DNA of 52,927 nt from CAYPZL01 sp964415045 (GTDB lineage: Bacteria; Planctomycetota; Phycisphaerae; Sedimentisphaerales; Anaerobacaceae): the NCBI GenBank assembly GCA_964415045.1, contig CAYPZL010000011.1, forward strand, positions 1 to 52,927, written 5' to 3'. This document shows positions 1 to 8,579 of this stretch, one piece after another. The notes below the pieces were generated by a model that saw only the letters and a program-made list of their open reading frames with translations, ran no database searches and was not told the origin of the DNA. Positions within the stretch are counted from its first letter, which is position 1. Each line of letters starts with the position of its first letter. The position numbers were made by a program, and so were the translations under genes.

Positions 1-52
1 AGCGACTCCTGGTGGCCGCATGAAAACCAATACAAAAATCAGTCAACTTGAG

Positions 53-84
53 TTCAAGGAAATCAAACCAACGATTTCCTTGAA
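53..84. repeat. Perfect 12-bp inverted repeat at the left edge
   Basis: Arms TTCAAGGAAATC and GATTTCCTTGAA flank an 8-base loop. The hairpin lies about 40 bases beyond the stop of the nitrilase gene on the - strand and could mark its 3' end. There is no T-run, so a Rho-independent terminator is not supported. I see no gene in bases 1-124. Confidence 0.5.
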
Positions 85-124
85 GAATATAAGCCTAATC
101 TCCATTTTGCAAAACTCCTCCTCC

Positions 125-1201
125 TTATTCCATGTTCCCCGGCTTGTGCCGATGCGCCAGAGCCCGGTCAAAATAGTCATCCAGAAGTTCGATTTCGAAT
201 TCTGCGATCACCTCATCCACGGTCTTGGTCTCGTGTTTGCTGGTGATCAGCACCGAGCCGAGGCAGCCGGGGTCGCTGATGTCCACACGCGGGCCGTATC
301 TGGCGTTGAGCTTTCTCAAGCGTTCCCAGTTATAGTCCAGATGTGCCACGGCGCAGTCGAGATTGACGGTGGCGACCGCGTAATCGAAGTAGTTCGTCGT
401 GGACGCGACCACTCGCCCGAGAGGGTCGCGGATCTCGGAAAAGGTCCCCCGGCCCGCGATGGCGCCGACGAAGTGGCACCGGCAGGAATACGCCCAATAG
501 GCCTGCATCAATCCGCCGTGGTACATCGAGGAGAACAGGATCAGGTCGGGCTGTGCCTTGGCGTATTTGAGTCTGAGCTCGTCGAAGTTCAGGTCGAAGC
601 AGATGGCCATGGCGACCCGCCCGAAATCACACTCGAAGATTGGCGCGTTTCGGCCGCAAAGGATCCGGTTGTCGATTTCTCCGATCGTCGGGTGGTTCTT
701 GTTGTATATCCCGGTGACCTGGCCGCTGCGGTCGATCAGCACACTGGAATTGCGCCAGGTGCCGTCCTTCATCACGCGGTGCGCCGAATAGACGATGTAG
801 CAACGGTTCTCCCGGGCCACCGTCGCGAAGAAGTCGCGGACCTGGTTCTGGCGGACTTGGTAATACCGCCCTTGTTGTTCGTGGCTGAATCCGCTCGGGC
901 GGTCGCACGCTTCCGGCACGACGATCAGATCGGGCTTGTCCGGCAGGACGCGGGCGAACTTGCCTTTCCAGTGGGCGATCATCCGGTCCACGATCTGCTG
1001 TGGTTCGGTGTCGGCGGCAACGGACAGCGGAGCGCACCCCAGTGTGGCTATTGTGATGGTTCGCTGCTTCTTAGGTACGCCGTTGCATCTCTGCCGGCGC
1101 GAGGATGGACCGGCCGTTGCCTCTGCGGCCAGGAGCAGGCACGCCAGCAATGCCTGTGAAAGCAACGTTCCTGTTCGTTGGTGTTGAGAGATGCGGCTCA
1201 T
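125..1201 (-). CDS. Exported nitrilase-family carbon-nitrogen hydrolase
   Basis: This 358-residue protein belongs to the nitrilase/amidase superfamily, which hydrolyses non-peptide C-N bonds. The catalytic triad is visible: Glu97 in VVPEAC, Lys168 in YNKNHP and Cys201 in AICFDLNF. A hydrophobic stretch at about residues 12-30 suggests a signal peptide, which is unusual for a family that is mostly cytoplasmic. The ATG start is preceded by AAGGA at good spacing. It lies 22 bases after the Gfo/Idh/MocA gene on the same strand, so the two are probably cotranscribed. Exported nitrilase-like proteins next to Gfo/Idh/MocA oxidoreductases suggest carbohydrate or amide scavenging at the cell surface. 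The substrate cannot be read from the sequence. Confidence 0.88.
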   Translation of the reverse strand: MSRISQHQRTGTLLSQALLACLLLAAEATAGPSSRRQRCNGVPKKQRTITIATLGCAPLSVAADTEPQQIVDRMIAHWKGKFARVLPDKPDLIVVPEACDRPSGFSHEQQGRYYQVRQNQVRDFFATVARENRCYIVYSAHRVMKDGTWRNSSVLIDRSGQVTGIYNKNHPTIGEIDNRILCGRNAPIFECDFGRVAMAICFDLNFDELRLKYAKAQPDLILFSSMYHGGLMQAYWAYSCRCHFVGAIAGRGTFSEIRDPLGRVVASTTNYFDYAVATVNLDCAVAHLDYNWERLRKLNARYGPRVDISDPGCLGSVLITSKHETKTVDEVIAEFEIELLDDYFDRALAHRHKPGNME

Positions 1202-1223
1202 GATATGTTCCTTCGCTCGTAGC

Positions 1224-2573
1224 TCAGACGTTGTCGGGGATGACCCAGGGCTCTCTGTAATTGGCCTTGAGCAGGCGGTTGGCTTGCTCGTCTCCGATGA
1301 ATCTCTCGCTTTCGCCGTCCCATTTGAGCTTTCGGTTGCCGAGGCGGTACGAGATATTCGCCAGGTGGCACAGATTCATCGAGTAGTGTCCGTCTTCGAT
1401 GTCCGTTTTGGGTTTCTTGCGGTCCCGAATGCACTGGAGGAAGTCGTCGAAGTGCAACTCGACGATGTTGCCGAATTTGCGTTCCGACGGTTCCGAAACG
1501 ACGGGGTGCGATTCGCGCGTTCTGGGGTCGCCTTCGAAGACCTGCCATCCTCCGCCGTGCCGGCCGAAGAACATGATGCCCTTCGACCCGCAGACTTCGA
1601 TCCGGGTGGCGCTGAAGAGCCAGTCGGGGTACTTGCTCTTGTCGGGCAGGTGCACGATGCGATGGTAGTAGGGGCACCAGAAGGCTCCTTCCATCAGCAA
1701 GGTCACTTTGTCGAATTCAAACGTGGCGAACTGCGTGTCGGGCTGCTCCCGTCCGTCGTTGAAATGATAGACACCGCCGGCGTTGCAGACCGTATCGGGG
1801 CTTTTTTTGCCGATCAGCAGGCGGGCCAGGTCCACCTGGTGAATCAGGTCGGCCGTGAGGGCCCCGGTGTAGTAATCCCAGTACATCTGGAACCACTGGC
1901 CCGGACGGTAGGGCATCCTGGGCGACGGGCCACACCATAGATCGTAGTCCAGACCCTCTGGAACCGGCTGGACCGGCGGCAGTTGATAGGCCCACCCTTG
2001 CTGCATCAGGTACACGCGGGCCAGCTTGACCTCTCCCAGTTTGCCGCTGCGAATGTACTCGATCGCCTTGTCCACGTAGGGGGCGCTGCGCGTCTGCATT
2101 CCGACCTGGACCACCCGTTTGTACTTGCGGGCCGCTTCGATCATCTTCCGGCCGTCCCAGATGCTCATGGATTGGGGCTTCTCCACGTAGACGTCCTTGC
2201 CCGCCTGGCACGCCATGATCGTCGCCAGCGCGTGCCAGCGGTCCGACGTCGCGACAACGACGGCATCCACCTCCTTGTCCTCCAGCATCTTGCGGAAATC
2301 CTGGACGAACTTCGGTTTGTAGTCGTGGTCTTCCATGACGATCTCGGCGGCCGGTCCGTAACGCCGGGTGTCCGCGTCGCAGATGTACTTGATGTACACG
2401 TCCGACCGCTTCACCAGACTGCCGAGCAAGGCACGGCCCCGGCCTCCCACGCCCATGATCCCCAGAACGATTTTGTTTCCCGCCGCGATGCTTTTGCCTC
2501 CCGGAAGCACCGTGAAAGTCGCCGCAGCGCCTATGGAACCTTTCAGAAAGTCCCTGCGATCCAATGCACTCAT
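1224..2573 (-). CDS. Tat-exported Gfo/Idh/MocA family oxidoreductase
   Basis: This 449-residue NAD(P)-dependent oxidoreductase is of the glucose-fructose oxidoreductase type. The N-terminus carries a twin-arginine signal (RRDFLKG, residues 6-12) and a hydrophobic stretch, so it is probably folded with its cofactor and exported by Tat. The Rossmann glycines GVGGRG (41-46) and the conserved EKP (131-133) are present, followed by the C-terminal alpha/beta domain. The open frame continues upstream to 2822, but that part overlaps the preceding gene. The ATG at 2573 has AGGAG just upstream and begins the Tat signal, so I chose it. The likely role is periplasmic oxidation, reduction or isomerisation of a sugar derivative. 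The substrate is unknown. Confidence 0.9.
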   Translation of the reverse strand: MSALDRRDFLKGSIGAAATFTVLPGGKSIAAGNKIVLGIMGVGGRGRALLGSLVKRSDVYIKYICDADTRRYGPAAEIVMEDHDYKPKFVQDFRKMLEDKEVDAVVVATSDRWHALATIMACQAGKDVYVEKPQSMSIWDGRKMIEAARKYKRVVQVGMQTRSAPYVDKAIEYIRSGKLGEVKLARVYLMQQGWAYQLPPVQPVPEGLDYDLWCGPSPRMPYRPGQWFQMYWDYYTGALTADLIHQVDLARLLIGKKSPDTVCNAGGVYHFNDGREQPDTQFATFEFDKVTLLMEGAFWCPYYHRIVHLPDKSKYPDWLFSATRIEVCGSKGIMFFGRHGGGWQVFEGDPRTRESHPVVSEPSERKFGNIVELHFDDFLQCIRDRKKPKTDIEDGHYSMNLCHLANISYRLGNRKLKWDGESERFIGDEQANRLLKANYREPWVIPDNV

Positions 2574-2635
2574 CTTCCGTCTCCTGTCACAAATGATGTC
2601 TGATCGGCTCGTACCGACTTCAGTTTCCGTGTTGG

Positions 2636-3772
2636 TTACCGGGCTTGGCCCGGGCCTCTCACGCCGCGGAAACCCATGATGGAATTCTCCTTGAGCGGCA
2701 ATTGCGTCGCACCCGTGATGGCATCGCAGCCCTCGGGGACCGCCATCCAGGAGCCGCCGCGCACCAGCCGAAACCCGTCCAGGCCAACGTGGTACGAGGT
2801 CGAGTACCAATCCAGCGTCCACTCGGCCACGTTGCCGGCCATGTCGCAGACGCCGTACGGGCTGTCGAATTTCGGGAAACTGCCGACGGGGGCCGTCTGA
2901 GCGAATCCGTCGTCTTCTCCGTCGTAATTGCAGCGGTAGAGGCCGTTGGCGTCCGGCGTCTCGTCGCCCCAGGGATAGCGCCGCTCGGGGAGGGGATTGG
3001 GCTTGGCCCGGTTCTCATCGCCGTCGAGGTAGAGCCCGCCGCGAAAGGCCTTCTCCCATTCGGCCTCGGTCGGCAGTCGCAGCCCGCACCAGCGCAGGAA
3101 ACCCACGGCGTCGTACCATGATACATACGTCACCGGATAGTCGTTTCTCCCGGGGGCTACGTCGTAGGTTGAATCATCCCGGCGGATGATGCCGCAGCGG
3201 CCGGTGTGCGCCATCCGCCGGTTATAGCCGGCGCCTTCGCCGCCGATTTCGTTCAGGTAATCGACGTACATGGCGATGGTCGTCTCGTACCTGGCGATGT
3301 AATACAGCGGGAGATCGCGGCGCGGTTCGTGCTTCTTCGATTCATCCCGGCCTGCGCCCGGAAGGCTCTTCATAACGAATCGGCCCGCCGCAACCCGCGC
3401 CATGGGGATCGCGCGCACGCGGACCTCCACGAGACCCAGATCCGGAAATTCGCTCTCCGACGTTCCCCACCACACGATCTTCTTGTGTCCCGGCTGTTCG
3501 ACGATGTCGAAACCGTTGCCGCGCAGAGTGCTCGCGGGCACGAGCTGCCAGGTGTCACCACCGTCCTTACTGAAGCGCAGGAAGACATAGGCAGGCAGCG
3601 CCGGCGAGAGGCTCGGCTCGTCCAGATCGTATTCCACGACGATTCGAGGGCCCGCCAGCTCGGTGGGCTCTGCGCGGACCTTTACGTTGGCCAGCGGCAG
3701 CCAGCCGGCGGCGCAGCAGCACGGAGGGGCCATGACAATGGCGGCAAGCAGCACTACGGCCAGACGAGACAT
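2636..3772 (-). CDS. Exported SUMF1/FGE-sulfatase-domain protein with N-terminal Ig-like region
   Basis: This protein of about 378 residues has a signal peptide, a beta-rich region of about 100 residues and a C-terminal formylglycine-generating-enzyme fold (LRLPTEAEWEKA, YPWGDE, DMAGNVAEW, RGGSW). True FGE carries two copper-binding cysteines in RGGSxxCxxxxC. Here the first is Ala (RGGSWMAVPEGC) and the second is kept, so the enzyme activity is doubtful and a binding or structural role is more likely. No sulfatase gene is in the window. An in-frame ATG at 3793 is also possible. I prefer 3772 because GGAG lies 6 bases upstream and the signal peptide is cleaner. It is the first gene of a - strand trio with the Gfo/Idh/MocA and nitrilase genes. 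Confidence 0.85.
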   Translation of the reverse strand: MSRLAVVLLAAIVMAPPCCCAAGWLPLANVKVRAEPTELAGPRIVVEYDLDEPSLSPALPAYVFLRFSKDGGDTWQLVPASTLRGNGFDIVEQPGHKKIVWWGTSESEFPDLGLVEVRVRAIPMARVAAGRFVMKSLPGAGRDESKKHEPRRDLPLYYIARYETTIAMYVDYLNEIGGEGAGYNRRMAHTGRCGIIRRDDSTYDVAPGRNDYPVTYVSWYDAVGFLRWCGLRLPTEAEWEKAFRGGLYLDGDENRAKPNPLPERRYPWGDETPDANGLYRCNYDGEDDGFAQTAPVGSFPKFDSPYGVCDMAGNVAEWTLDWYSTSYHVGLDGFRLVRGGSWMAVPEGCDAITGATQLPLKENSIMGFRGVRGPGQAR

Positions 3773-4081
3773 ACGCAGCTCCAGTCGTGACATTCAGCAG
3801 CGGCTCCCGGTTCGATTCGATCCGCCGCTCCATCGGCGCGTCGCATTCTAACACATATTGGTGGAGATATCGACAGTTGTTGGCCCCGTGTGTTTCGGTC
3901 GGGCCCATGAGGCAACTGTTATCGTTTATGGCATCCCGGCTGCCCAGATGGTACAATCCGCTGCGTGTACAGTGCGGGTATGTCCATCGACCGCTGAGCC
4001 GGGCGATATCTCGCCGCCGACAGGGCATGACATCCCGTTGTTATCGTTTTCGTTACGCTTCGGTAGAAGGGAGAAGTCATC
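3773..4081. other. Divergent intergenic region
   Basis: This 309-base gap separates the SUMF1-like gene (-) from the amidohydrolase gene (+) and must hold promoters for both directions. I see TAGAAT-like -10 candidates but no convincing -35 partner. GGGAG lies about 10 bases upstream of the + strand ATG. No gene is supported here. Confidence 0.4.
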
Positions 4082-5863
4082 ATGAAGGTTCGTGTGTGTG
4101 TGGGCTTGATCCTGGCTATGGCGCTCGTGCCCGAGGCATCGGCGTTCGCCGAACAGTCGGGCGACATTCGGGAATTGAAGCTGCGCGACTGGCAGCCGCG
4201 CTCCATGTTGAAGACCAAGCAGAGCAAGGTCGAAAAACCGGCGTATCCGGTTTTCGACGTTCACAATCACCTGGGCGGGGGCAAAGATTTCCTGACGCCC
4301 GAGCGCGTCCAGCGGTATCTGGCCGAGATGGACGCCGCGGGCGTCCGCACGGTGGTGAACCTCGACGGCCGATGGGGCACGCGGCTCAAGGAAACACTGG
4401 CGGCGCTGGACGAAGCGCATCCGGGGCGTTTCCTGACGTTTGCCCTGCTGGATTTCCGCGGGATCGACGACGAGGACTGGGGCCGGCGCGAGGCGCAGCG
4501 CCTGGAGGAGAGCTTCCGCGCCGGCGCGAAGGGCCTGAAATTCCACAAGTCCCTGGGCCTGTCGTATCGCTACAAGAACGGCAAGCTCATGCCGATTGAC
4601 GATCCCAAGCTGGACCCGGTCTGGGAAATGTGCGCCAAGTACAATCGGCCCGTGATGATTCACACCGCCGACCCGGCCGCCTTCTTCACGCCGCTGGACC
4701 GTTTCAACGAGCGCTGGCACGAGCTCAACGCGCATCCGAACTGGCTCTTCCACGGAGACCGGTTCCCTTCCCGTGAGGAACTCCTCGCGCAGCGCAATCG
4801 CGCCATCGCCCGGCATCCGAACACGAAGTTCATCTGCGCCCACTTCGCCAACAACCCGGAAGATGTCGCCACCGTGGCCAAGTGGCTGGACAGCTATCCC
4901 AACATGTACATCGATATCGACGCGCGCATTTCTGAACTGGGCCGCCAGCCCTACACGGCGCGGAAGTTCTTTCTGAAGTACCAGGACCGCGTCATGTTCG
5001 GCACCGATACGACGCCGCGCCGCGAGGCCTATCACACGTACTACCGCTTCCTGGAAACGGACGATGAGTACTTCGACTGCGCCTCGGGGCACCACCGGCA
5101 AGGGTTCTGGATGATCTACGGCGTGTTTTTGCCGAAGGATGTGCTGGAAAAGCTATATCACAAGAATGCCGATCGCCTCTTCTTCGGTGCGTCGGCCGCT
5201 GCCGGGGAGCCGGCCGCCAGGATGCTGCGCGTGACGCAGACGGAGGATTTCGTCGTGAACGGTGCCGGCGACGCTGCTGCCTGGGAAAAGGCCGACTGGG
5301 AGCCGCTGCACCGGCGCAGCTCCGAGGGCCATCCCTACGAAACGCGTTTCAAGATGCTCTACTCAGAGACCGGTCTCTACGTGCTCATGGAGGGCGAGGA
5401 TCGCACGATCACCGCGACGATGAACGAGGACTTTCTGGATTTGTGGAATGAGGACGTGTTCGAGTTCTTCCTGTGGCCCGACGAGCGGTACCCGGTGTAT
5501 TTCGAATACGAGATCTCGCCGCTGGGGTACGAGTTGCCGATCATCATCCCGAATTTCGGCGGCCGGTTTCTCGGCTGGCGGCCCTGGCACTATGAGGGCG
5601 CCCGCAAAACGCAAAAGGCTACCGCGGTCACCGGCGGCGCCAAGCGCTCGGGCGCCCGCGTGACGGGCTGGAAAGCCGAGGTGTTCGTTCCGTACGAGTT
5701 GCTCAAGCCGTTGCAGAGCGTTCCTCCACAGCCCGGGACGCGGTGGCGCGCCAATTTCTACCGGGTCGACTATGACGGCGGGCGCAGCACAAGCTGGGAT
5801 TGGACCCGGGTCGGACCGAGTTTCCACGAATTTGACAAGTTCGGGACGCTCGTGTTCGAGTAG
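4082..5863 (+). CDS. Secreted amidohydrolase (TIM barrel) fused to a CBM9-like domain
   Basis: This 593-residue protein has a signal peptide (about 1-23). A metal-dependent amidohydrolase-2 barrel (about 55-380) opens with the metal ligands in FDVHNH (59-63, with the HNH at 61-63). It continues with IHTADP, ICAHFANNPED and, near the end of the barrel, FGTDTTP, which supplies the usual metal-binding Asp. The C-terminal part of about 210 residues is beta-rich and resembles family 9 carbohydrate-binding (DOMON-like) modules, with conserved aromatic residues (FEFFLWPDERYPVYFEYE). The combination points to hydrolysis or decarboxylation of a sugar-linked or aromatic carboxylate outside the cytoplasm. 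The ATG has GGGAGAAG upstream. It stands alone on the + strand. Confidence 0.85.
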   Translation: MKVRVCVGLILAMALVPEASAFAEQSGDIRELKLRDWQPRSMLKTKQSKVEKPAYPVFDVHNHLGGGKDFLTPERVQRYLAEMDAAGVRTVVNLDGRWGTRLKETLAALDEAHPGRFLTFALLDFRGIDDEDWGRREAQRLEESFRAGAKGLKFHKSLGLSYRYKNGKLMPIDDPKLDPVWEMCAKYNRPVMIHTADPAAFFTPLDRFNERWHELNAHPNWLFHGDRFPSREELLAQRNRAIARHPNTKFICAHFANNPEDVATVAKWLDSYPNMYIDIDARISELGRQPYTARKFFLKYQDRVMFGTDTTPRREAYHTYYRFLETDDEYFDCASGHHRQGFWMIYGVFLPKDVLEKLYHKNADRLFFGASAAAGEPAARMLRVTQTEDFVVNGAGDAAAWEKADWEPLHRRSSEGHPYETRFKMLYSETGLYVLMEGEDRTITATMNEDFLDLWNEDVFEFFLWPDERYPVYFEYEISPLGYELPIIIPNFGGRFLGWRPWHYEGARKTQKATAVTGGAKRSGARVTGWKAEVFVPYELLKPLQSVPPQPGTRWRANFYRVDYDGGRSTSWDWTRVGPSFHEFDKFGTLVFE

Positions 5864-5912
5864 AGATCCAGGCAGAGTCGGTACGGACACGCGGCAATTC
5901 CAGTACCCGTGA

Positions 5913-5947
5913 GGGGGAGATTGCTTCGCTGCGCTCGCGATGACATC
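5913..5947. repeat. Single arm of a dispersed GC-rich repeat
   Basis: The stretch GGAGATTGCTTCGC followed by GCTCGCGATGACA matches, from memory, a repeat family seen between genes in many bacterial genomes, whose translation gives SAAKQS-like peptides. Only one arm is visible. It sits in the 118-base gap between the convergent amidohydrolase and batE genes. Confidence 0.5.
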
Positions 5948-5981
5948 AGGGCCGTGTCGGGCATGGCACGGCCGGGATCGG

Positions 5982-6797
5982 TCAGACCAGCTCGGCGCTG
6001 TGGTCGGGGATCCAGGCGTCGGTGCCGTCACCAAGCTCGATGTGAAGCCAGCCGGGCCGCTGCTCGACGAGCTCGAATTCGGTGCCGGCGTGCAGCGGAT
6101 CTTTGAAGCTGGGCGGGTAGTTCGGACCATCCCCCTGACGGGCCACAATCTCCGGGGCCGTGATGACTCCATACGCGGTGTGGGCGCGCCGATGCGAATC
6201 GATGACCACGGATGTGAGGAAGCAAACCAGCAGAATCGCTGCCACAACCGTTACGGCGGATGTGGCGGGCCCTCGGCCGACCCAGATCATGACCGTCAGT
6301 GTCACGCAGAGGGTGGCAAAGAACAGGCAGGCCAGAAAAAAACGCGTTTGAAGTGCCGTGTCGTAGTGCCAGAAGAACAGCGTTTCGAGCACACGTCTTT
6401 CCGTTTGCACCGCGACTTTGTCGATCCGCTGACTGCGGGCGAAGGCGAGGTTTTTCTGGATGTTGATGTCGCCGCCGTCGAGCTTGGCGGCCCGGCGATA
6501 GTTGAGGATGGCTCTGCCGATATCGGCCTTCAGGAAGTACGCGTTGGCGAGGTTGTAGTAGAGCCGGGCGTTCTGAATCTGGCCTTGCTCGACGATCTTG
6601 CGGTAGAGGAGGATGGCCTGGTCGTAGAGCTCGTTGGCACGGGTTGAGTCGTTGGCGGCGTTGGCCTGCTGGAAGGCGGTGTTGGCCTCGTTGAGCAGGC
6701 CGTAAAGTTGCTCCTGGGGCAGTTCCGCAGCAGCGGGGACCGCCAGAGGCGGACTGATGAAGGTCAACAGGATGACAAGGGTCTTGGCAACGTTCAT
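5982..6797 (-). CDS. batE: BatE-like TPR protein with two membrane segments and SH3-like tail
   Basis: The 271-residue protein has a signal peptide, two to three TPR units (about 30-130; NARLYYNLANAYFLKAD is typical), two transmembrane segments (about 150-200) and a C-terminal SH3-like domain (APEIVARQGDG to WIPDHSAEL). This is the layout of BatE in the Bacteroides aerotolerance operon. It is the last gene of the moxR/Bat operon and overlaps batD by four bases (ATGA), which suggests coupled translation. In known systems Bat proteins are proposed to act in the periplasm in stress tolerance. The molecular function is not established. Confidence 0.82.
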   Translation of the reverse strand: MNVAKTLVILLTFISPPLAVPAAAELPQEQLYGLLNEANTAFQQANAANDSTRANELYDQAILLYRKIVEQGQIQNARLYYNLANAYFLKADIGRAILNYRRAAKLDGGDINIQKNLAFARSQRIDKVAVQTERRVLETLFFWHYDTALQTRFFLACLFFATLCVTLTVMIWVGRGPATSAVTVVAAILLVCFLTSVVIDSHRRAHTAYGVITAPEIVARQGDGPNYPPSFKDPLHAGTEFELVEQRPGWLHIELGDGTDAWIPDHSAELV

Positions 6798-8578
6798 TTC
6801 GAGGATTGCTTCTCGATCAAAGATATCATTTCAATCGTTTCCTGGACCAGATCCGTGCCGACCTTTGTTTCCATGGGCGCGTAGCGAGCGGCTTCACACG
6901 CGGCGACGCAGTCTCCAAATTTCCCGGCCGTCTGCGCGTCGCCGGTGGCCTCGGCGATGATTTCCCGGCAGTCATCGGGTGTCAGCGAGGCCGCGACCCT
7001 GTCGAAACGGTCGCCGACATATCCTTTCATCACGGCGACGAGGCGTTCATGCTTCTGGTTGGACGATTCTGCGGCGATTCGCTTCAACTGTCCCACCGCT
7101 GTTCGGCACGCCTGTCGCCTGCGCTTGCGGGCGGCGGCTTCGGGGTTGCTACGCCCGGCCAGCTTCACCGCCGCACTGACGACCAGGCCGAGCAGCGGGA
7201 TCGACCACAACACCGCGTAGCCCGGGCTGGCCAGGGCGGCAAGCGGCGCGAATGCTTCATTTCGCAACGCTTCGGGTCCGTAGTAATTGGCCGAGAGCCC
7301 CTTGCGAATCGCTTCCACTTTGCGGCTGACCGTCCCGACGGCGGTGCCCTCCACGTCAGCGTTGGTCAGGACGCGGGTCGGCGCGACGTCCAGCTTGATT
7401 GGTTCGGTTTCGGTAACGACGTACTTGCCCTGCTGCGGGTCGAAGTACGCCAGCGGGATACCGGGAATCTCCGTGACCGCGTCGTTGTTGGCCCGGATCG
7501 TTTGCGTGAAGATCTTCTGCCCGTCTTCGATCACGGGCGAGGCCTTCTCGGCGGGAATCTTGAAATTCGCCGCCAGGGCCGGGATCTGCTCGAGAGCGGG
7601 CCACTGCACCGGCTTGAGATACGGGTTGCCCCCGATCCGGATGGTCAGCGTAATCGGGTCGCCCACGTTGACCTGGGTGGGCGCCGCGGTGGCGGCGATC
7701 GTGTAACGGCCGACCAGACCGTAGAACTGCGCCGGCTTGCCCGCCTCCGGAACGGGCAGCACCTCCAGCTCGACGGGGTCCGACTGGACCGAAACGCGTC
7801 GGTACTTGTACGCTTCAAACATGCTCCGCGTCCTGGCGACGGCCATGTTCGTCGAGACGCGGACCGGGTCGAGTGCGAGACGCCCGGCTCGCTTCGGGAT
7901 GAGTATCTTGCTGAACGAGATGATAGCGGCTTGTACGCCTTTGATGATCTCCCGGTTCTCCGTCACCGTCACGGGGACGCCCGCGATGGTGACGCGATCC
8001 TTGGCGTAGGCGCCCGCCGACCCCGATACCTCCTCGATGTAGAAATCACCGGACGTGAAAACCGGCACGTCGAACGAGGCGTCCTGAACGTGCGTCGTGA
8101 CAATCCATTTGACCGTCATCAACACGGGCTGGCCGACATAGCAGCGCTCTTCCGAGAGGGTAAACTCCAGGGAGAGCCGGTCGGTGGTCCCCGGCGCCGA
8201 GACGGTGACCTCGACTGGGTTCGTGGTGAACTTCTCGCCTTCGACGAAGACCGTCACCGCGGGCAACGACATGGTGCCGGGACCCTGGGCGGTGATGGCG
8301 TAGTTGGCCGAGTAGCTCATGGTGACCCGGTCGTTGAACTGCTGCATGGAGGTGCCGCTGCCGGCCGGACGCGGTTTGAACGGGTCCAGCGGCGAGATGT
8401 CGATCTTGCTCGGTCTGGCGCCGCCTTCGACCACGATCGAGTATTGAAATACGTCGCCCGGGTAGATGACGGTGTCGGCGTTGACCCTGGCGTAGACGCG
8501 CGTGCGTGCCGGGCTGCTCGCGGCCGCCACGAGCAGGACAGCGAGACCGAACGATATGGTTCCGGCGAAACGAAGCAT
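6794..8578 (-). CDS. batD: BatD family protein (oxygen-tolerance protein)
   Basis: This 594-residue exported protein has a signal peptide, several Ig-like beta domains over about 25-430, one transmembrane segment near residue 475 (ALASPGYAVLWSIPLLGLVV) and a cytoplasmic helical tail. The family is annotated as oxygen-tolerance or BatD. The frame is open up to 8791, but that part is the shadow of the Gln-rich batC tail. The ATG at 8578, two bases after the batC stop, starts a proper signal peptide. It lies between batC and batE, as in the classical operon. Confidence 0.87.
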   Translation of the reverse strand: MLRFAGTISFGLAVLLVAAASSPARTRVYARVNADTVIYPGDVFQYSIVVEGGARPSKIDISPLDPFKPRPAGSGTSMQQFNDRVTMSYSANYAITAQGPGTMSLPAVTVFVEGEKFTTNPVEVTVSAPGTTDRLSLEFTLSEERCYVGQPVLMTVKWIVTTHVQDASFDVPVFTSGDFYIEEVSGSAGAYAKDRVTIAGVPVTVTENREIIKGVQAAIISFSKILIPKRAGRLALDPVRVSTNMAVARTRSMFEAYKYRRVSVQSDPVELEVLPVPEAGKPAQFYGLVGRYTIAATAAPTQVNVGDPITLTIRIGGNPYLKPVQWPALEQIPALAANFKIPAEKASPVIEDGQKIFTQTIRANNDAVTEIPGIPLAYFDPQQGKYVVTETEPIKLDVAPTRVLTNADVEGTAVGTVSRKVEAIRKGLSANYYGPEALRNEAFAPLAALASPGYAVLWSIPLLGLVVSAAVKLAGRSNPEAAARKRRRQACRTAVGQLKRIAAESSNQKHERLVAVMKGYVGDRFDRVAASLTPDDCREIIAEATGDAQTAGKFGDCVAACEAARYAPMETKVGTDLVQETIEMISLIEKQSSK

Positions 8579-8579
8579 C

